Below, in pieces: positions 8,688 through 17,075 of a DNA stretch of 64,000 bases (its first letter is position 1; every line of letters begins with the position of its first letter). Source of the DNA: Actinomycetota bacterium (GTDB lineage Bacteria; Actinomycetota; Actinomycetes; S36-B12); NCBI GenBank assembly GCA_016870515.1, contig VGBL01000002.1, forward strand, positions 62,001 through 126,000. The letters run 5' to 3'. The position numbers and the translations under genes are program-made. Under the pieces are notes generated by a model that was given only the letters and a program-made list of their open reading frames with translations, was not told the origin of the DNA and did no database searches.

Positions 8688-10186
8688 GCGCTCGTCGCTG
8701 GCTCTTTGGCGACCAGCTCGGGCCGCACTTCCTCGGGCCTGAGACCGACCCGGGCGACGACGGCGCGCAGCAGGTCCTTCTCGTCGTGAGCAAGGCCGCC
8801 TTCCGGCGACGGCGATACCACCGCGCCAAGGCCCAGCTGATCCTCTCGGCTATCCGGCACCGGGCCGCTGAGCTCGGTCCCCGGGCCCGACTCGTCGTCG
8901 CGGAGACCTATCGCGAGGCAGTATGCACGATTGACGAGCCGCTCAGCGCCTGCGATCCCACGTCATGGCAGGCACGGCGCCTCGTGCGCGAACTGGGCGT
9001 GGAGGTCCTGCCGTCGCGCGGATTTATGACCAGCGAGACCGACTTCCGCGAGTGGGCCGCCACGCGCGGCAAGCGGCGCCTACTGCAGGAGGACTTCTAC
9101 CGGTGGAGCCGTTCGCGTACCGGCATTCTCATGATCGGCGACGAACCCGAGGGTGGACGCTGGAACTTCGACGCCGACAACCGCTTGCCCCCTCCGAAGG
9201 GCGCCACGACCCTCGGCCTGCCCCATCCGTGGGCCCCGGTGGAGGACGACATCGATGCGGAAGCGCGCGAGGACATGGCGCGGTGGCAGCGGGACGACGG
9301 CATCGAATTCGGCGGTCGAGAGGGCCCGCGGCTCTTCGCGGCCTCCCGGGCCGAGGCGCTCCAGGCCCTCGATGACTTCGTCACCCATCGGCTGTCGGAG
9401 TTCGGCCCCTACGAGGACGCTGCTCTCACGGGCGACTGGGCGATGGCGCACAGCCTGCTGTCCGCCCCCATGAATCTCGGCCTCCTGCATCCGGGTGAAG
9501 CGATCGCCCGCGTCGTCGAGGCCTTACATCGCGGCGATGCCCCCCTCGCGAGCGTGGAGGGCTTCGTCCGACAGGTCATGGGGTGGCGCGACTACGTCTG
9601 GCACCTGTACTGGCACTTCGGCGAGGACTACGTCACGCACTCCAACGCCCTCGACGCCCACGCACCTCTGCCACCGTGGTTCGACACCCTCGATGCTGAT
9701 GCCACTCAGGCGCGGTGCCTGGCGTCGAGCCTGGCGGACGTACGCGACCGCGGGTGGAACCACCACATCCTGCGCTTGATGGTCCTCGGCAACTGGGCCC
9801 TGCAGCGCGGCTACCAGCCGACCGCGACGACCGAGTGGTTCACCCGCAACTACGTCGATGCCTATCCGTGGGTCATGGCCGCCAACGTCGTCGGCATGGC
9901 GCTCTATGCCGACGGTGGTCTCATGGCAACGAAGCCCTACGCCGCGGGCGGTGCCTACATCAATCGCATGACCGACTTCTGCAAGGAATGCGCCTATCGT
10001 CCGTCGGATCGGGTGGGTGATCGCGGCTGCCCCTTCACCGCGGGCTACTGGTGGTTCCTCGATAGAAACACCGACCGACTCTCGGGCAACCACCGACTCG
10101 CCCAGCCACTCGCGTCGCTGCGGCGCCTGGCCGATCGGGACGCACTGGTGGAGCAGGAGGACGTCCGCGGGGACTCGCCGCCGTGA
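8663..10186 (+). CDS. cryptochrome/photolyase family protein, Fe-S bacterial (PhrB/CryB) type
   Basis: Flavoprotein of the iron-sulphur bacterial cryptochrome/photolyase group; characterised members repair (6-4) photoproducts in DNA using light. 507 residues. The C-terminal part has FCKECAYRPSDRVGDRGCPF, giving three cysteines, and an upstream cysteine in TQARCLASSL supplies the fourth, matching the four ligands of PhrB. FAD-binding landmarks include GWRDYVWHLYW, HHILRLMVLGNWAL and WFTRNYVDAYPWVMAANVVG. The start is a TTG at 8663 behind GGGAGGGG; no later start exists before residue ~110, so an overlap with the ABC gene is unavoidable. Its stop overlaps the methyltransferase start. Confidence 0.92.
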   Translation: MARSGTKLGARRWLFGDQLGPHFLGPETDPGDDGAQQVLLVVSKAAFRRRRYHRAKAQLILSAIRHRAAELGPRARLVVAETYREAVCTIDEPLSACDPTSWQARRLVRELGVEVLPSRGFMTSETDFREWAATRGKRRLLQEDFYRWSRSRTGILMIGDEPEGGRWNFDADNRLPPPKGATTLGLPHPWAPVEDDIDAEAREDMARWQRDDGIEFGGREGPRLFAASRAEALQALDDFVTHRLSEFGPYEDAALTGDWAMAHSLLSAPMNLGLLHPGEAIARVVEALHRGDAPLASVEGFVRQVMGWRDYVWHLYWHFGEDYVTHSNALDAHAPLPPWFDTLDADATQARCLASSLADVRDRGWNHHILRLMVLGNWALQRGYQPTATTEWFTRNYVDAYPWVMAANVVGMALYADGGLMATKPYAAGGAYINRMTDFCKECAYRPSDRVGDRGCPFTAGYWWFLDRNTDRLSGNHRLAQPLASLRRLADRDALVEQEDVRGDSPP

Positions 10187-11007
10187 TGGCGCCCCCGCAC
10201 CTGGAGGTCTTACGCATCGACACCGCGGCCGATCCTCGACTGGCTGCCTTCCGTGATCTCACCGACGTCGACCTGCGACGCACCCTCGAGCCAGAGGCGG
10301 GCATCTTCATGGCCGAGGGACTGCTCGTCATCGAGCGCGTCGTCGCCGCGGGGCTCGAGATCGAGTCCGTCCTGACAGCACCCAAGTGGCTCGACCGGCT
10401 GGGGGAGTGCCTCGGCGACTGGCGCGGCCCGACCTACGTCCTGGAGGAAGACCACCTGCAAAGCCTCACGGGCTATCGCGTGCACAGAGGCGCCCTTGCG
10501 TGCGTTCGACGGCCACCTGCCGGCGACATCGACGACATCACGCGTAGGGCCGGAGACATCCTCGTTCTCGGCGATCTGGTGGATCACACCAACGTGGGGC
10601 TGGCCATACGCTCAGCCACCGCCATGGGCATCACAGGGGTCGTGCTGTCGCCACGCTGCGCGGACCCGCTCTACAGGCGTGCGATCAAGTCATCGATGGG
10701 CGCCGTGATCACCACCCCGTGGGCGCGGTTCCGCGAGTGGCCGGTGTCAAGTCAAGACCTCGCTGGTCGCCCTCTCGTTGCCCTCACTCCCGATCCGAGT
10801 GCGCCGGCACTGGACTTCGCCCTGCGGTCATGCGCTGGCGACGTGGCGCTCGTCGCGGGCGGCGAGGGGCCGGGGCTTTCGGCTGACGAGCAGGCCACGT
10901 GCGACGTTCGCGCTCGGATCCCGATGGAATCGAGCATCGACTCGCTCAATGTGGCCGCCGCGGTCGCAGTCGCGTGCTACGCCTTGCGCATGCGGAAGTC
11001 GTTTTGA
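10183..11007 (+). CDS. SpoU/TrmH family RNA 2'-O-methyltransferase
   Basis: S-adenosylmethionine-dependent 2'-O-ribose methyltransferase for tRNA or rRNA, 274 residues. A substrate-binding N-terminal domain (FMAEGLLVIERVVAAGLEIE) is followed by the SPOUT knot with motif 1 DHTNVGLAIRSATAMGI, motif 2 ALVAGGEGPGLS and motif 3 IPMESSIDSLNVAAAVAV. Either the GTG at 10183 (GTGA overlap with the photolyase) or the ATG at 10186 can start it. The target nucleotide cannot be predicted from sequence alone. Confidence 0.92.
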   Translation: MMAPPHLEVLRIDTAADPRLAAFRDLTDVDLRRTLEPEAGIFMAEGLLVIERVVAAGLEIESVLTAPKWLDRLGECLGDWRGPTYVLEEDHLQSLTGYRVHRGALACVRRPPAGDIDDITRRAGDILVLGDLVDHTNVGLAIRSATAMGITGVVLSPRCADPLYRRAIKSSMGAVITTPWARFREWPVSSQDLAGRPLVALTPDPSAPALDFALRSCAGDVALVAGGEGPGLSADEQATCDVRARIPMESSIDSLNVAAAVAVACYALRMRKSF

Positions 11008-11594
11008 GCGCCGGCAAGATCATCCTGCTACGGCACGGCGAGACCGAATGGTCGAAGTCCGGGCGCCACACCGGCCTGAGCGATCTCCCGCTCACGGCCG
11101 CGGGGGAGGAGCGCGCGGCCAGCCTGCGGGACCCTCTGGCCGACGCGGCGCCGGCGCTCATCTTGTCCAGCCCCCTTCAGCGCGCACGTCGTACGGCCGA
11201 GCTCGCGGGACTGTGGCCCGCTGAGATCGATGACGACCTGCTCGAGTGGGACTACGGCGCGTGGGAGGGCCGCACCACGGCCGACATCCGCGCCGAGCTC
11301 CACGACCCCGAGTGGACTGTGTGGAAGAGCCCGATTCCGCCGGGTGCGACATCGGGGGAGCAGGTGGAAGACGTAGCGATCCGGTGCCAGCGTGTCTTGA
11401 GGCGATGTGCTCCCATCGTGGACTCCGGGGGCACCTGCGCGCTCATCGCGCACGGTCACGTCCTGCGGATCCTCACCGCGACATGGCTGGGGCTGCCCGC
11501 CCGAGATGGCCGCCTGTGGATCCTGGACGCCGGGGCAGTGTGCCGGCTGGGCTTCGAGCGCACGCAGCACGCGATCCTCACGTGGAACTGTTGA
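11004..11594 (+). CDS. histidine phosphatase family protein
   Basis: Phosphoglycerate-mutase-like acid phosphatase, 196 residues. The motifs are ILLRHGETEWSKSGRH (catalytic His), LSSPLQRARRTAEL (Arg), LEWDYGAWEG (Glu) and CALIAHGHVLRIL (second His). The likely start is a TTG at 11004 that overlaps the upstream TGA as TTGA; the longer in-frame extension runs back through the methyltransferase. The substrate is unknown; relatives are often annotated as phosphoglycerate mutase or alpha-ribazole phosphatase, and nothing here supports either specifically. Confidence 0.88.
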   Translation: MSAGKIILLRHGETEWSKSGRHTGLSDLPLTAAGEERAASLRDPLADAAPALILSSPLQRARRTAELAGLWPAEIDDDLLEWDYGAWEGRTTADIRAELHDPEWTVWKSPIPPGATSGEQVEDVAIRCQRVLRRCAPIVDSGGTCALIAHGHVLRILTATWLGLPARDGRLWILDAGAVCRLGFERTQHAILTWNC

Positions 11595-11628
11595 ACACGC
11601 CCGCGTGCCCTACGATGGGAATGTGCCC

Positions 11629-12810
11629 ATGCGCCTCGTGCCCGTTCTGGCCGCCTGCGTCCTCGCGGCTGGGTGCGCCTCAGGTGCCGGCTCCACCGCC
11701 GAACCGATGCCCGCGGAGAAATCCCCGGCCGCCGAGATCTCCGCATCGCCGGCCCCACAGCCGGTCGAGGTTGCTCCCGGCATCGTGTCGGTCGGCCTGG
11801 CCGATGCCTACACGCCAACTCCTCAGGGGAAATCCACCGACGACTACCGCTGCTTCCTGGTACCGACCGGGATCAGCGAGGACCGCTTCATCACCGGCGT
11901 CCGCTTCCTTCCCGACAATCCCGAGGTGGTCCACCACGCGATCCTGTATCGCGTCCAGCCTGCCCAACTGGCGGCGGCCAAGGCACGTGACCAGCACGAT
12001 CCCGGGCAGGGGTGGAGCTGCTTCGGTGGACCCGATCTTCCGTCGGTCGCCAATGACGACGCGGTCCGCTCACTCGACTCGGCGCCGTGGCTCGCCGCAT
12101 GGGCCCCCGGAGGACGCGAATATCGCTACCCCGAAGGCACCGGCGTCTACCTGCCCGCCGGAAGCAGCGTGATCCTCCAGGTGCACTACAACACCCTCGC
12201 TGGTGCCGGGCCCGACATGACATCGGTTCAACTGCGAACCTCCCCGGGCACCGACGACTTGCGCAAGCTGGAAACCGTCCTCCTGCCGGCACCCGTCGAG
12301 CTGCCCTGTGCTCCACAGGAGACCGGACCACTTTGTGATCGCGAGGCTGCTGTGGCAGACACGATCGAGCGCTTCGGCGGCGAGGCCCTGCGCACCATCT
12401 GGGGGCTGCAGTTCATCTGCGGCGGCGACCTCGTCGAGCCGAAGGCGAGCGCTACGCAGTCGTGCACCCACGACGTCAACGACGACATGACGGTCTACTC
12501 GGCTGCCGGGCACATGCACCTCTTGGGCCGATCGATCACGATCGTGGCCAACACCGGCACACCTCGCGAGAAGGTGCTTCTCGACGTGGAGACATACAAC
12601 TTCGACCACCAGGGCGGCGTCCCGCTCAAGGAGCCCTACGAGCTCAAGGCCGGAGACACCGTGACGGTGACCTGCACGCATGACACTGCATTGCGCAAGC
12701 TCCTGCCGGCCCTCCAGGACACCGAGCCTCGCTACATCGTGTGGGGCGATGGCACCACCGATGAGATGTGCTTGGGACTCATGACCGCAGCCGCTAAGAC
12801 TGGGGCATGA
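11629..12810 (+). CDS. lipoprotein copper type II (PHM/DBH-like) monooxygenase
   Basis: Predicted membrane-anchored, ascorbate-dependent type copper monooxygenase, 393 residues. The start ATG at 11629 opens a short hydrophobic signal ending in a lipobox with Cys16 (VLAAGC); a GTG two codons upstream is an alternative. Compared with peptidylglycine alpha-hydroxylating monooxygenase, the first copper site is kept as His102-His103 (VVHHAILYR) and His186 (QVHYNT), and the second as His295-x-His297 (GHMHLLG) and Met380 (DEMC). Eight cysteines remain after the lipidated one, as in a disulphide-rich exported enzyme. It overlaps the next gene as ATGA. The two-domain family is known from animals and some bacteria; the bacterial substrate is unknown, so peptide amidation should not be assumed. 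Confidence 0.85.
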   Translation: MRLVPVLAACVLAAGCASGAGSTAEPMPAEKSPAAEISASPAPQPVEVAPGIVSVGLADAYTPTPQGKSTDDYRCFLVPTGISEDRFITGVRFLPDNPEVVHHAILYRVQPAQLAAAKARDQHDPGQGWSCFGGPDLPSVANDDAVRSLDSAPWLAAWAPGGREYRYPEGTGVYLPAGSSVILQVHYNTLAGAGPDMTSVQLRTSPGTDDLRKLETVLLPAPVELPCAPQETGPLCDREAAVADTIERFGGEALRTIWGLQFICGGDLVEPKASATQSCTHDVNDDMTVYSAAGHMHLLGRSITIVANTGTPREKVLLDVETYNFDHQGGVPLKEPYELKAGDTVTVTCTHDTALRKLLPALQDTEPRYIVWGDGTTDEMCLGLMTAAAKTGA

Positions 12811-13553
12811 CCGGCCGGTCTTGGTTGCGCCTGACCGTGGGCGTCGTTGCCCTGGTGATCGGCACCCTAGCCATTGCGGTCGGCGTCGCTGCGGCGGGTT
12901 CTGCCATGGCGCTTCACGCGGTGGTCGGCCGCGCAGGTGTCCTGGGCCAGTCCCTCGGCACTGTGGGTGCGCCGCCGCCGACGGCCGCCATAGTCATCAC
13001 CGGCGTAGTGCCCTCAATCTCAACAGATGGACTGCCCGCCCGGATAGAGAGCGCAATGACGGCAGCGGGAATCGATATCGACGCACTTATCCGTGCCGAA
13101 GGAGACTTCGTCCTCCTTGCTGCCCGACCCGACAAGTCAGGCGACGTCTTCGTGGGTATCGCACCCTCCGGTGCCGTCGACGCCTTCCTCGGCGGCACGC
13201 CCTACGCGGTTGCCGAGCGGTACGACGGCGGGACATGGGGCATCGTCGACGTGCCGGGAAACTCCACGCCCACCCCACCGGATGCGGCACTAGATTGGAC
13301 GCGCAAGGCCGTCGGCAGCCCGGCCGAAATCGACGCCGGTTCACTGGATGGCCGCGCCCTGGTGATCATGCACCCGGACGCGTCGCCCGGCGTGAAAACT
13401 GATCTTCGGCTGGAATACCGCCTAGCCCAGGCATCGCGGACGCTGCAGTCAGCGGCCGTCACCGCGACCGCAGCTGGACTCGGGGGCCTGCTCCTCGTCC
13501 TCCTGGGTGCATCGCTGATAGCCGGTCCACGGCCCCGGGGTCGTCACGCGTGA
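12807..13553 (+). CDS. two-helix membrane protein with extracytoplasmic domain, unknown function
   Basis: I do not recognise a named family with certainty. The 248-residue protein has a membrane segment at about residues 8-34, an extracytoplasmic domain of about 170 residues, and a second membrane segment at about 212-238, then a short basic tail. The middle has VFVGIAPSGAVDAFLGG and ALVIMHPDASPGV, which resemble a group of uncharacterised actinobacterial two-helix membrane proteins. There is no cysteine, so a redox role is unlikely. ATGA coupling to the copper monooxygenase upstream and GTGA coupling to the phosphatidyltransferase downstream suggest coordinated production with both. Confidence 0.7.
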   Translation: MTGRSWLRLTVGVVALVIGTLAIAVGVAAAGSAMALHAVVGRAGVLGQSLGTVGAPPPTAAIVITGVVPSISTDGLPARIESAMTAAGIDIDALIRAEGDFVLLAARPDKSGDVFVGIAPSGAVDAFLGGTPYAVAERYDGGTWGIVDVPGNSTPTPPDAALDWTRKAVGSPAEIDAGSLDGRALVIMHPDASPGVKTDLRLEYRLAQASRTLQSAAVTATAAGLGGLLLVLLGASLIAGPRPRGRHA

Positions 13554-14122
13554 GCAACGCCCCCGATGACCGGATCGTCACCGTTCCCAACGCGTTGAGT
13601 GTCCTGCGACTGCTCCTCATCCCCGTCTTCCTCTGGCTGGTCCTGGGCGCTCAGGCAGACCTTTGGGGTGTATTCGTGCTCGCGGTCTCGGGCATCACGG
13701 ACTACCTCGATGGGGTCATCGCCCGCCGCACTGGCCAGATTACGCGGCTGGGGCAGGTCCTTGATCCACTCGTCGATCGCCTGACGATTGCGGCAACACT
13801 TATCGGCCTCGCCCTGCGCTCACTCATTCCCTGGTGGCTCGTCGGCCTCCTGGTGCTGCGCGAACTCGTCCTGCTGTCTCTCGTGCCAGCCCTGCGCAGC
13901 CACGGGCTGACCGCGCTGCCGGTGCACTACCTGGGCAAGGCGGCCACTTTCGCACTCTTCTGGGGCTTCCCCTTCGTCCTCGTGGGGGCCGGGGCCGCCG
14001 ACTGGGAGCAGGTGCTGGGCGCCCTGGGGTGGGCTTTCGTCATCTGGGGCACTGCGCTCTACTGGTACGCGGCGGTGCTCTACGTCGAGCAGGCCCGAAG
14101 GGTCCTGCGCGCCGGGAGGTAG
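13550..14122 (+). CDS. CDP-alcohol phosphatidyltransferase family protein
   Basis: Integral membrane enzyme that transfers a phosphatidyl group from CDP-diacylglycerol to an alcohol, 190 residues with several hydrophobic helices. The complete family motif D-x2-DG-x2-AR-x8-G-x3-D-x3-D is present in the stretch from DYLDGVIARR to QVLDPLVDR. In actinobacteria a gene of this kind (pgsA2 in Mycobacterium) sits upstream of gcvH, and in Streptomyces it neighbours the sugar nucleotidyltransferase fusion, as here. Glycerol phosphate, inositol phosphate or another alcohol could be the acceptor; the sequence does not decide. GTG start overlapping the previous stop. Confidence 0.9.
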   Translation: MSNAPDDRIVTVPNALSVLRLLLIPVFLWLVLGAQADLWGVFVLAVSGITDYLDGVIARRTGQITRLGQVLDPLVDRLTIAATLIGLALRSLIPWWLVGLLVLRELVLLSLVPALRSHGLTALPVHYLGKAATFALFWGFPFVLVGAGAADWEQVLGALGWAFVIWGTALYWYAAVLYVEQARRVLRAGR

Positions 14123-14124
14123 CG

Positions 14125-16629
14125 ATGAGAGCGGTGGTGATGGCCGGCGGCCTCGGCAGCCGACTACGTCCGCTCACCACCTCCGTCCCCAAGCCTCTCC
14201 TGCCGGTGGTGGGAGAGCCCATGCTGGGTCACGTCCTGCGCCTGGCACAGTCACACGGCGTCACCGACGCCACCCTCACCGTCCAGCATCTTGCGACCCT
14301 GATCCGCGCATACCTCGGCGATGGTTCCGACCTGGGTCTTGCTCTTGCCTATGCCACCGAGCACCGGCCCCTGGGCACAGCGGGCGGCGTGCGGGCGGCA
14401 GCAGCGCAGTTCGATGACGATTTCCTCGTTATGTCCGGAGATGCCGTCACGGACATAGACCTGAGTGCCTTCATGGCTCGACACCGCGAGACCGGGGCAC
14501 TGCTCAGCATCTGCCTGGCTCGGCGAGACGACCCCCGGGAGTTCGGGGTGGTGGACGCCGACCCGGATGGACGCGTGCGGCGCTTCACCGAGAAGCCGGC
14601 CTGGGGAGAGGTGTTCACCGATGCGGTGAGCACCGGGATCTACGCCGTTTCGCCGCAGGTCGTGCAGATGATCCCGGACGAAGGGCCACAGGACTGGTCC
14701 TCGGATGTGCTGCCTCGCTTGCTCGCCCAGGGACTGCACGTCGGCGCCTTCGTGAGCGGCGGCTACTGGGAAGACGTCGGCGATATCGCCGCCTACCGTC
14801 GCGTCCAGATCGACGTCTTGGAGCGCAAGGTCCAGTTGACGATTCCGGGGTCAGAGGTGAGCCCTGGAGTATGGCTGGGCGACGGCGTGAGCATCGACGC
14901 GGGCGCCACCATCGTCGGCCCCGTCTATCTCGGCTCGCACTCGGCGGTCGAGGGCGGAGCCTCGGTGCTTGCTCATTCGGTGATCGGTGCCAACGCGGTC
15001 ATTCGCCGGGGATCGGTCGTAGAGCGCGCGGTCCTGCTGGACGGTGTCTTCGCGGACGTCGACTCCAACCTGCGCGGTTGCGTCATAGGTCGGTCGGTTG
15101 ATCTTGGGGCGGGCTCGCGCGTCGGAGAGGCGGCGGTTGTCGCGGACGAGTGCTCGCTCGAGCAGGAGGTCGACGTCGCGCCGGGCAGCCTGGTCTACCC
15201 GGGCCGGACGATCGAGGCCGGAGCCATCGTGCACGGCTCGGTCGTATGGGAGGCCCAGGGCCAACGGCGGCGGGTAGGTGCCGGAGGCATCTGCGGGACG
15301 GTCTCGGTTGATATCACTCCCGACACTGCGGTGCGCCTAGCGTCCGCCCTGGCCAGCACGCTGCCGAAGGACGGCGCGATCGCGGTGGGGCGCGACCACT
15401 CGAGGACCGCTCGGGCCTATGCGGGTCTGCTCGTCGGCGCCTTCACCGCGGCCGGTCTGGACGTTCGCGATCATCGCGTCGTACCAGCGCCGGTGCTTCG
15501 CCACGACATCGCGCACCATGCGTCCGCTGGCATCATGGTGCGGGCATCTGCCGGGCGGCCCGAGCGCATCGACATCGTCATCCTCGACGCCAACGGCGGT
15601 GACATCTCCGAGAGCCAGGCCAAGCGCTTGGAGCGAATCCTCGATCGCCGCGAGTTCCGTCGGCCCTTCCCCGGCGAAGTCGGCGACCTCGTCCTGCCCG
15701 ACCAGGCCCTGGACCACTACGCAACGACCCTGCGGGCCAAGGTGCCCCTCGACGGTGTCTCGTCGGCTGACCTCACCGTCGTCGTCGACGCGTCCGGCGG
15801 CAGTTCGGCGCTGGTGCTACCCACGATCCTGGCCGGAGTGGATGTCGACCTGGTCATGCTTGGCGGCCGGATCGAGGTGGCGCGTGCGACCCCCCTACAC
15901 GATGACCGTCAATCCAGCCTTCGCCTGCTGGCCGAGCGCGTCGTCGCCACGGGAGCGAGCATGGGGTTGGCTATCGACTCCACGGGCGAGCGGTTGGCGC
16001 TGGTCGACGAGCTCGGCCAGGTCCTCGATGACGACCGAGCCCTTCTCGTCGTCATGGACCTCGTCGCGGCCGAAAGCCAGGGCGGGCACGTTGTCCTGCC
16101 GGTCACGACGTCTCGTGTTGCGGAGCAGGTCGCAAACTTCCACGGCGTGGAGGTCAAACGCGTGCCGGCAAGCCGCACATTCCTCGAAGGTATCGACGCA
16201 CCGGATGCCCTGATGCGATCGGATGGACTCGGTGGATTCGCCATTGGCGGCATGGGTGGTCAGCGAGACGCCATTGCCACAGCCCTCGCGCTGCTCGGCC
16301 TCGTAGCACGCACGCAGCTCACCCTGAGCGCCATCGATGCGCGAATTCCGCGGACGGTCTCGGTGCGACATGCCGTGCCGACTCCGTGGGCAGCGAAGGC
16401 GTCCGTGATGCGTGCCGCGCAAGAGCATGCGGGCAGTCGCGCCATCGACATCACCGACGGAGTCCGCGTCCTCGAGGATGACGGGTCCTGGTGCCTGGTC
16501 CTACCCGACGACCAGGAGCCGCTCACCCGCCTGTGGATCGAGGCGCCCACCTACGCTCGAGCGATGCAGGTGGGCGCGGAGTGGGCGGCCATGATCGAGC
16601 GCGTATCCGCGCCCGCTCCGCCCGCCTAG
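14125..16629 (+). CDS. nucleotidyltransferase / left-handed beta-helix / phosphomannomutase-like fusion
   Basis: 834-residue fusion. Residues 1-~235 are a sugar-phosphate nucleotidyltransferase (MAGGLGSRLRPLTTSVPKPL, metal-site Asp in MSGDAVTDID). Residues ~245-380 are hexapeptide-type beta-helix repeats (GDGVSIDAGATIVGPVYLG). Residues ~390-834 are a phosphohexomutase-like domain. ATG 14125 has GGGAGGT upstream; the longer open frame lies in the previous gene. The mutase half is degenerate: the phosphoserine loop reads RASAGRP around Ser475 instead of TASHNP, and the metal loop DGDxDR reads DSTGER at 618-623. Likely activity: GDP-mannose (or another NDP-sugar) synthesis, by analogy with Streptomyces homologues. 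The mutase domain may be regulatory. Confidence 0.88.
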   Translation: MRAVVMAGGLGSRLRPLTTSVPKPLLPVVGEPMLGHVLRLAQSHGVTDATLTVQHLATLIRAYLGDGSDLGLALAYATEHRPLGTAGGVRAAAAQFDDDFLVMSGDAVTDIDLSAFMARHRETGALLSICLARRDDPREFGVVDADPDGRVRRFTEKPAWGEVFTDAVSTGIYAVSPQVVQMIPDEGPQDWSSDVLPRLLAQGLHVGAFVSGGYWEDVGDIAAYRRVQIDVLERKVQLTIPGSEVSPGVWLGDGVSIDAGATIVGPVYLGSHSAVEGGASVLAHSVIGANAVIRRGSVVERAVLLDGVFADVDSNLRGCVIGRSVDLGAGSRVGEAAVVADECSLEQEVDVAPGSLVYPGRTIEAGAIVHGSVVWEAQGQRRRVGAGGICGTVSVDITPDTAVRLASALASTLPKDGAIAVGRDHSRTARAYAGLLVGAFTAAGLDVRDHRVVPAPVLRHDIAHHASAGIMVRASAGRPERIDIVILDANGGDISESQAKRLERILDRREFRRPFPGEVGDLVLPDQALDHYATTLRAKVPLDGVSSADLTVVVDASGGSSALVLPTILAGVDVDLVMLGGRIEVARATPLHDDRQSSLRLLAERVVATGASMGLAIDSTGERLALVDELGQVLDDDRALLVVMDLVAAESQGGHVVLPVTTSRVAEQVANFHGVEVKRVPASRTFLEGIDAPDALMRSDGLGGFAIGGMGGQRDAIATALALLGLVARTQLTLSAIDARIPRTVSVRHAVPTPWAAKASVMRAAQEHAGSRAIDITDGVRVLEDDGSWCLVLPDDQEPLTRLWIEAPTYARAMQVGAEWAAMIERVSAPAPPA

Positions 16630-16697
16630 GGGTCGTCCTTGATCGGGGACTTGCCGCCGGATAGGTTCGTCGACGTCCGCTGGCCCCGGGAGGAAAT

Positions 16698-17075
16698 ATG
16701 GTCCCCGAAGACGCTCGATACACCGCTCAGCACGAGTGGTTGCGCGAGACGGCCGACGGCACCGTGGTCTTCGGCATCACCGACTACGCCCAGGACGCCC
16801 TCGGAGACATCGTCTATGTCGACCTTCCCGCGGTCGGCGTGGCCCTGACCGCCCATTCGCCCTGCGGCGAGGTTGAGTCGACAAAGAGCGTGAGCGAGAT
16901 CTATGCCCCGATCGCCGGCGAGGTCGTGCGCGTCAATGCGGTCCTCTCGGACGCACCACAGACGGTCAACTCCGACCCCTACGGCGAAGGCTGGATGGTA
17001 GAGATCCGTCCCAGCGGACCTGTCGACGGCCTCCTCGAGGCAGCCGCCTACCGAGCCCTCATCGGCGAGGGCTGA
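16698..17075 (+). CDS. gcvH: glycine cleavage system H protein
   Basis: Lipoyl carrier protein that shuttles the aminomethyl group between the P, T and L proteins of the glycine cleavage system. 125 residues, normal length. The lipoylated lysine is Lys63 in GEVESTKSVSEIYAP, and the start QHEWLRE is typical. A good ribosome site (GGGAGGAAAT) precedes the ATG. The order gcvH-garA-ftsR-DUF151-merR-gcvP matches Mycobacterium Rv1826-Rv1832. GarA, the next gene, regulates glutamate and 2-oxoglutarate metabolism there, so the neighbourhood is one of amino-acid nitrogen control. Confidence 0.97.
   Translation: MVPEDARYTAQHEWLRETADGTVVFGITDYAQDALGDIVYVDLPAVGVALTAHSPCGEVESTKSVSEIYAPIAGEVVRVNAVLSDAPQTVNSDPYGEGWMVEIRPSGPVDGLLEAAAYRALIGEG

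Noticed and set aside
13834-14124. Upstream extension of the nucleotidyltransferase fusion
   Set aside because: It runs through the phosphatidyltransferase gene in another frame; ATG 14125 has a good ribosome site and begins the MAGGLG motif directly.
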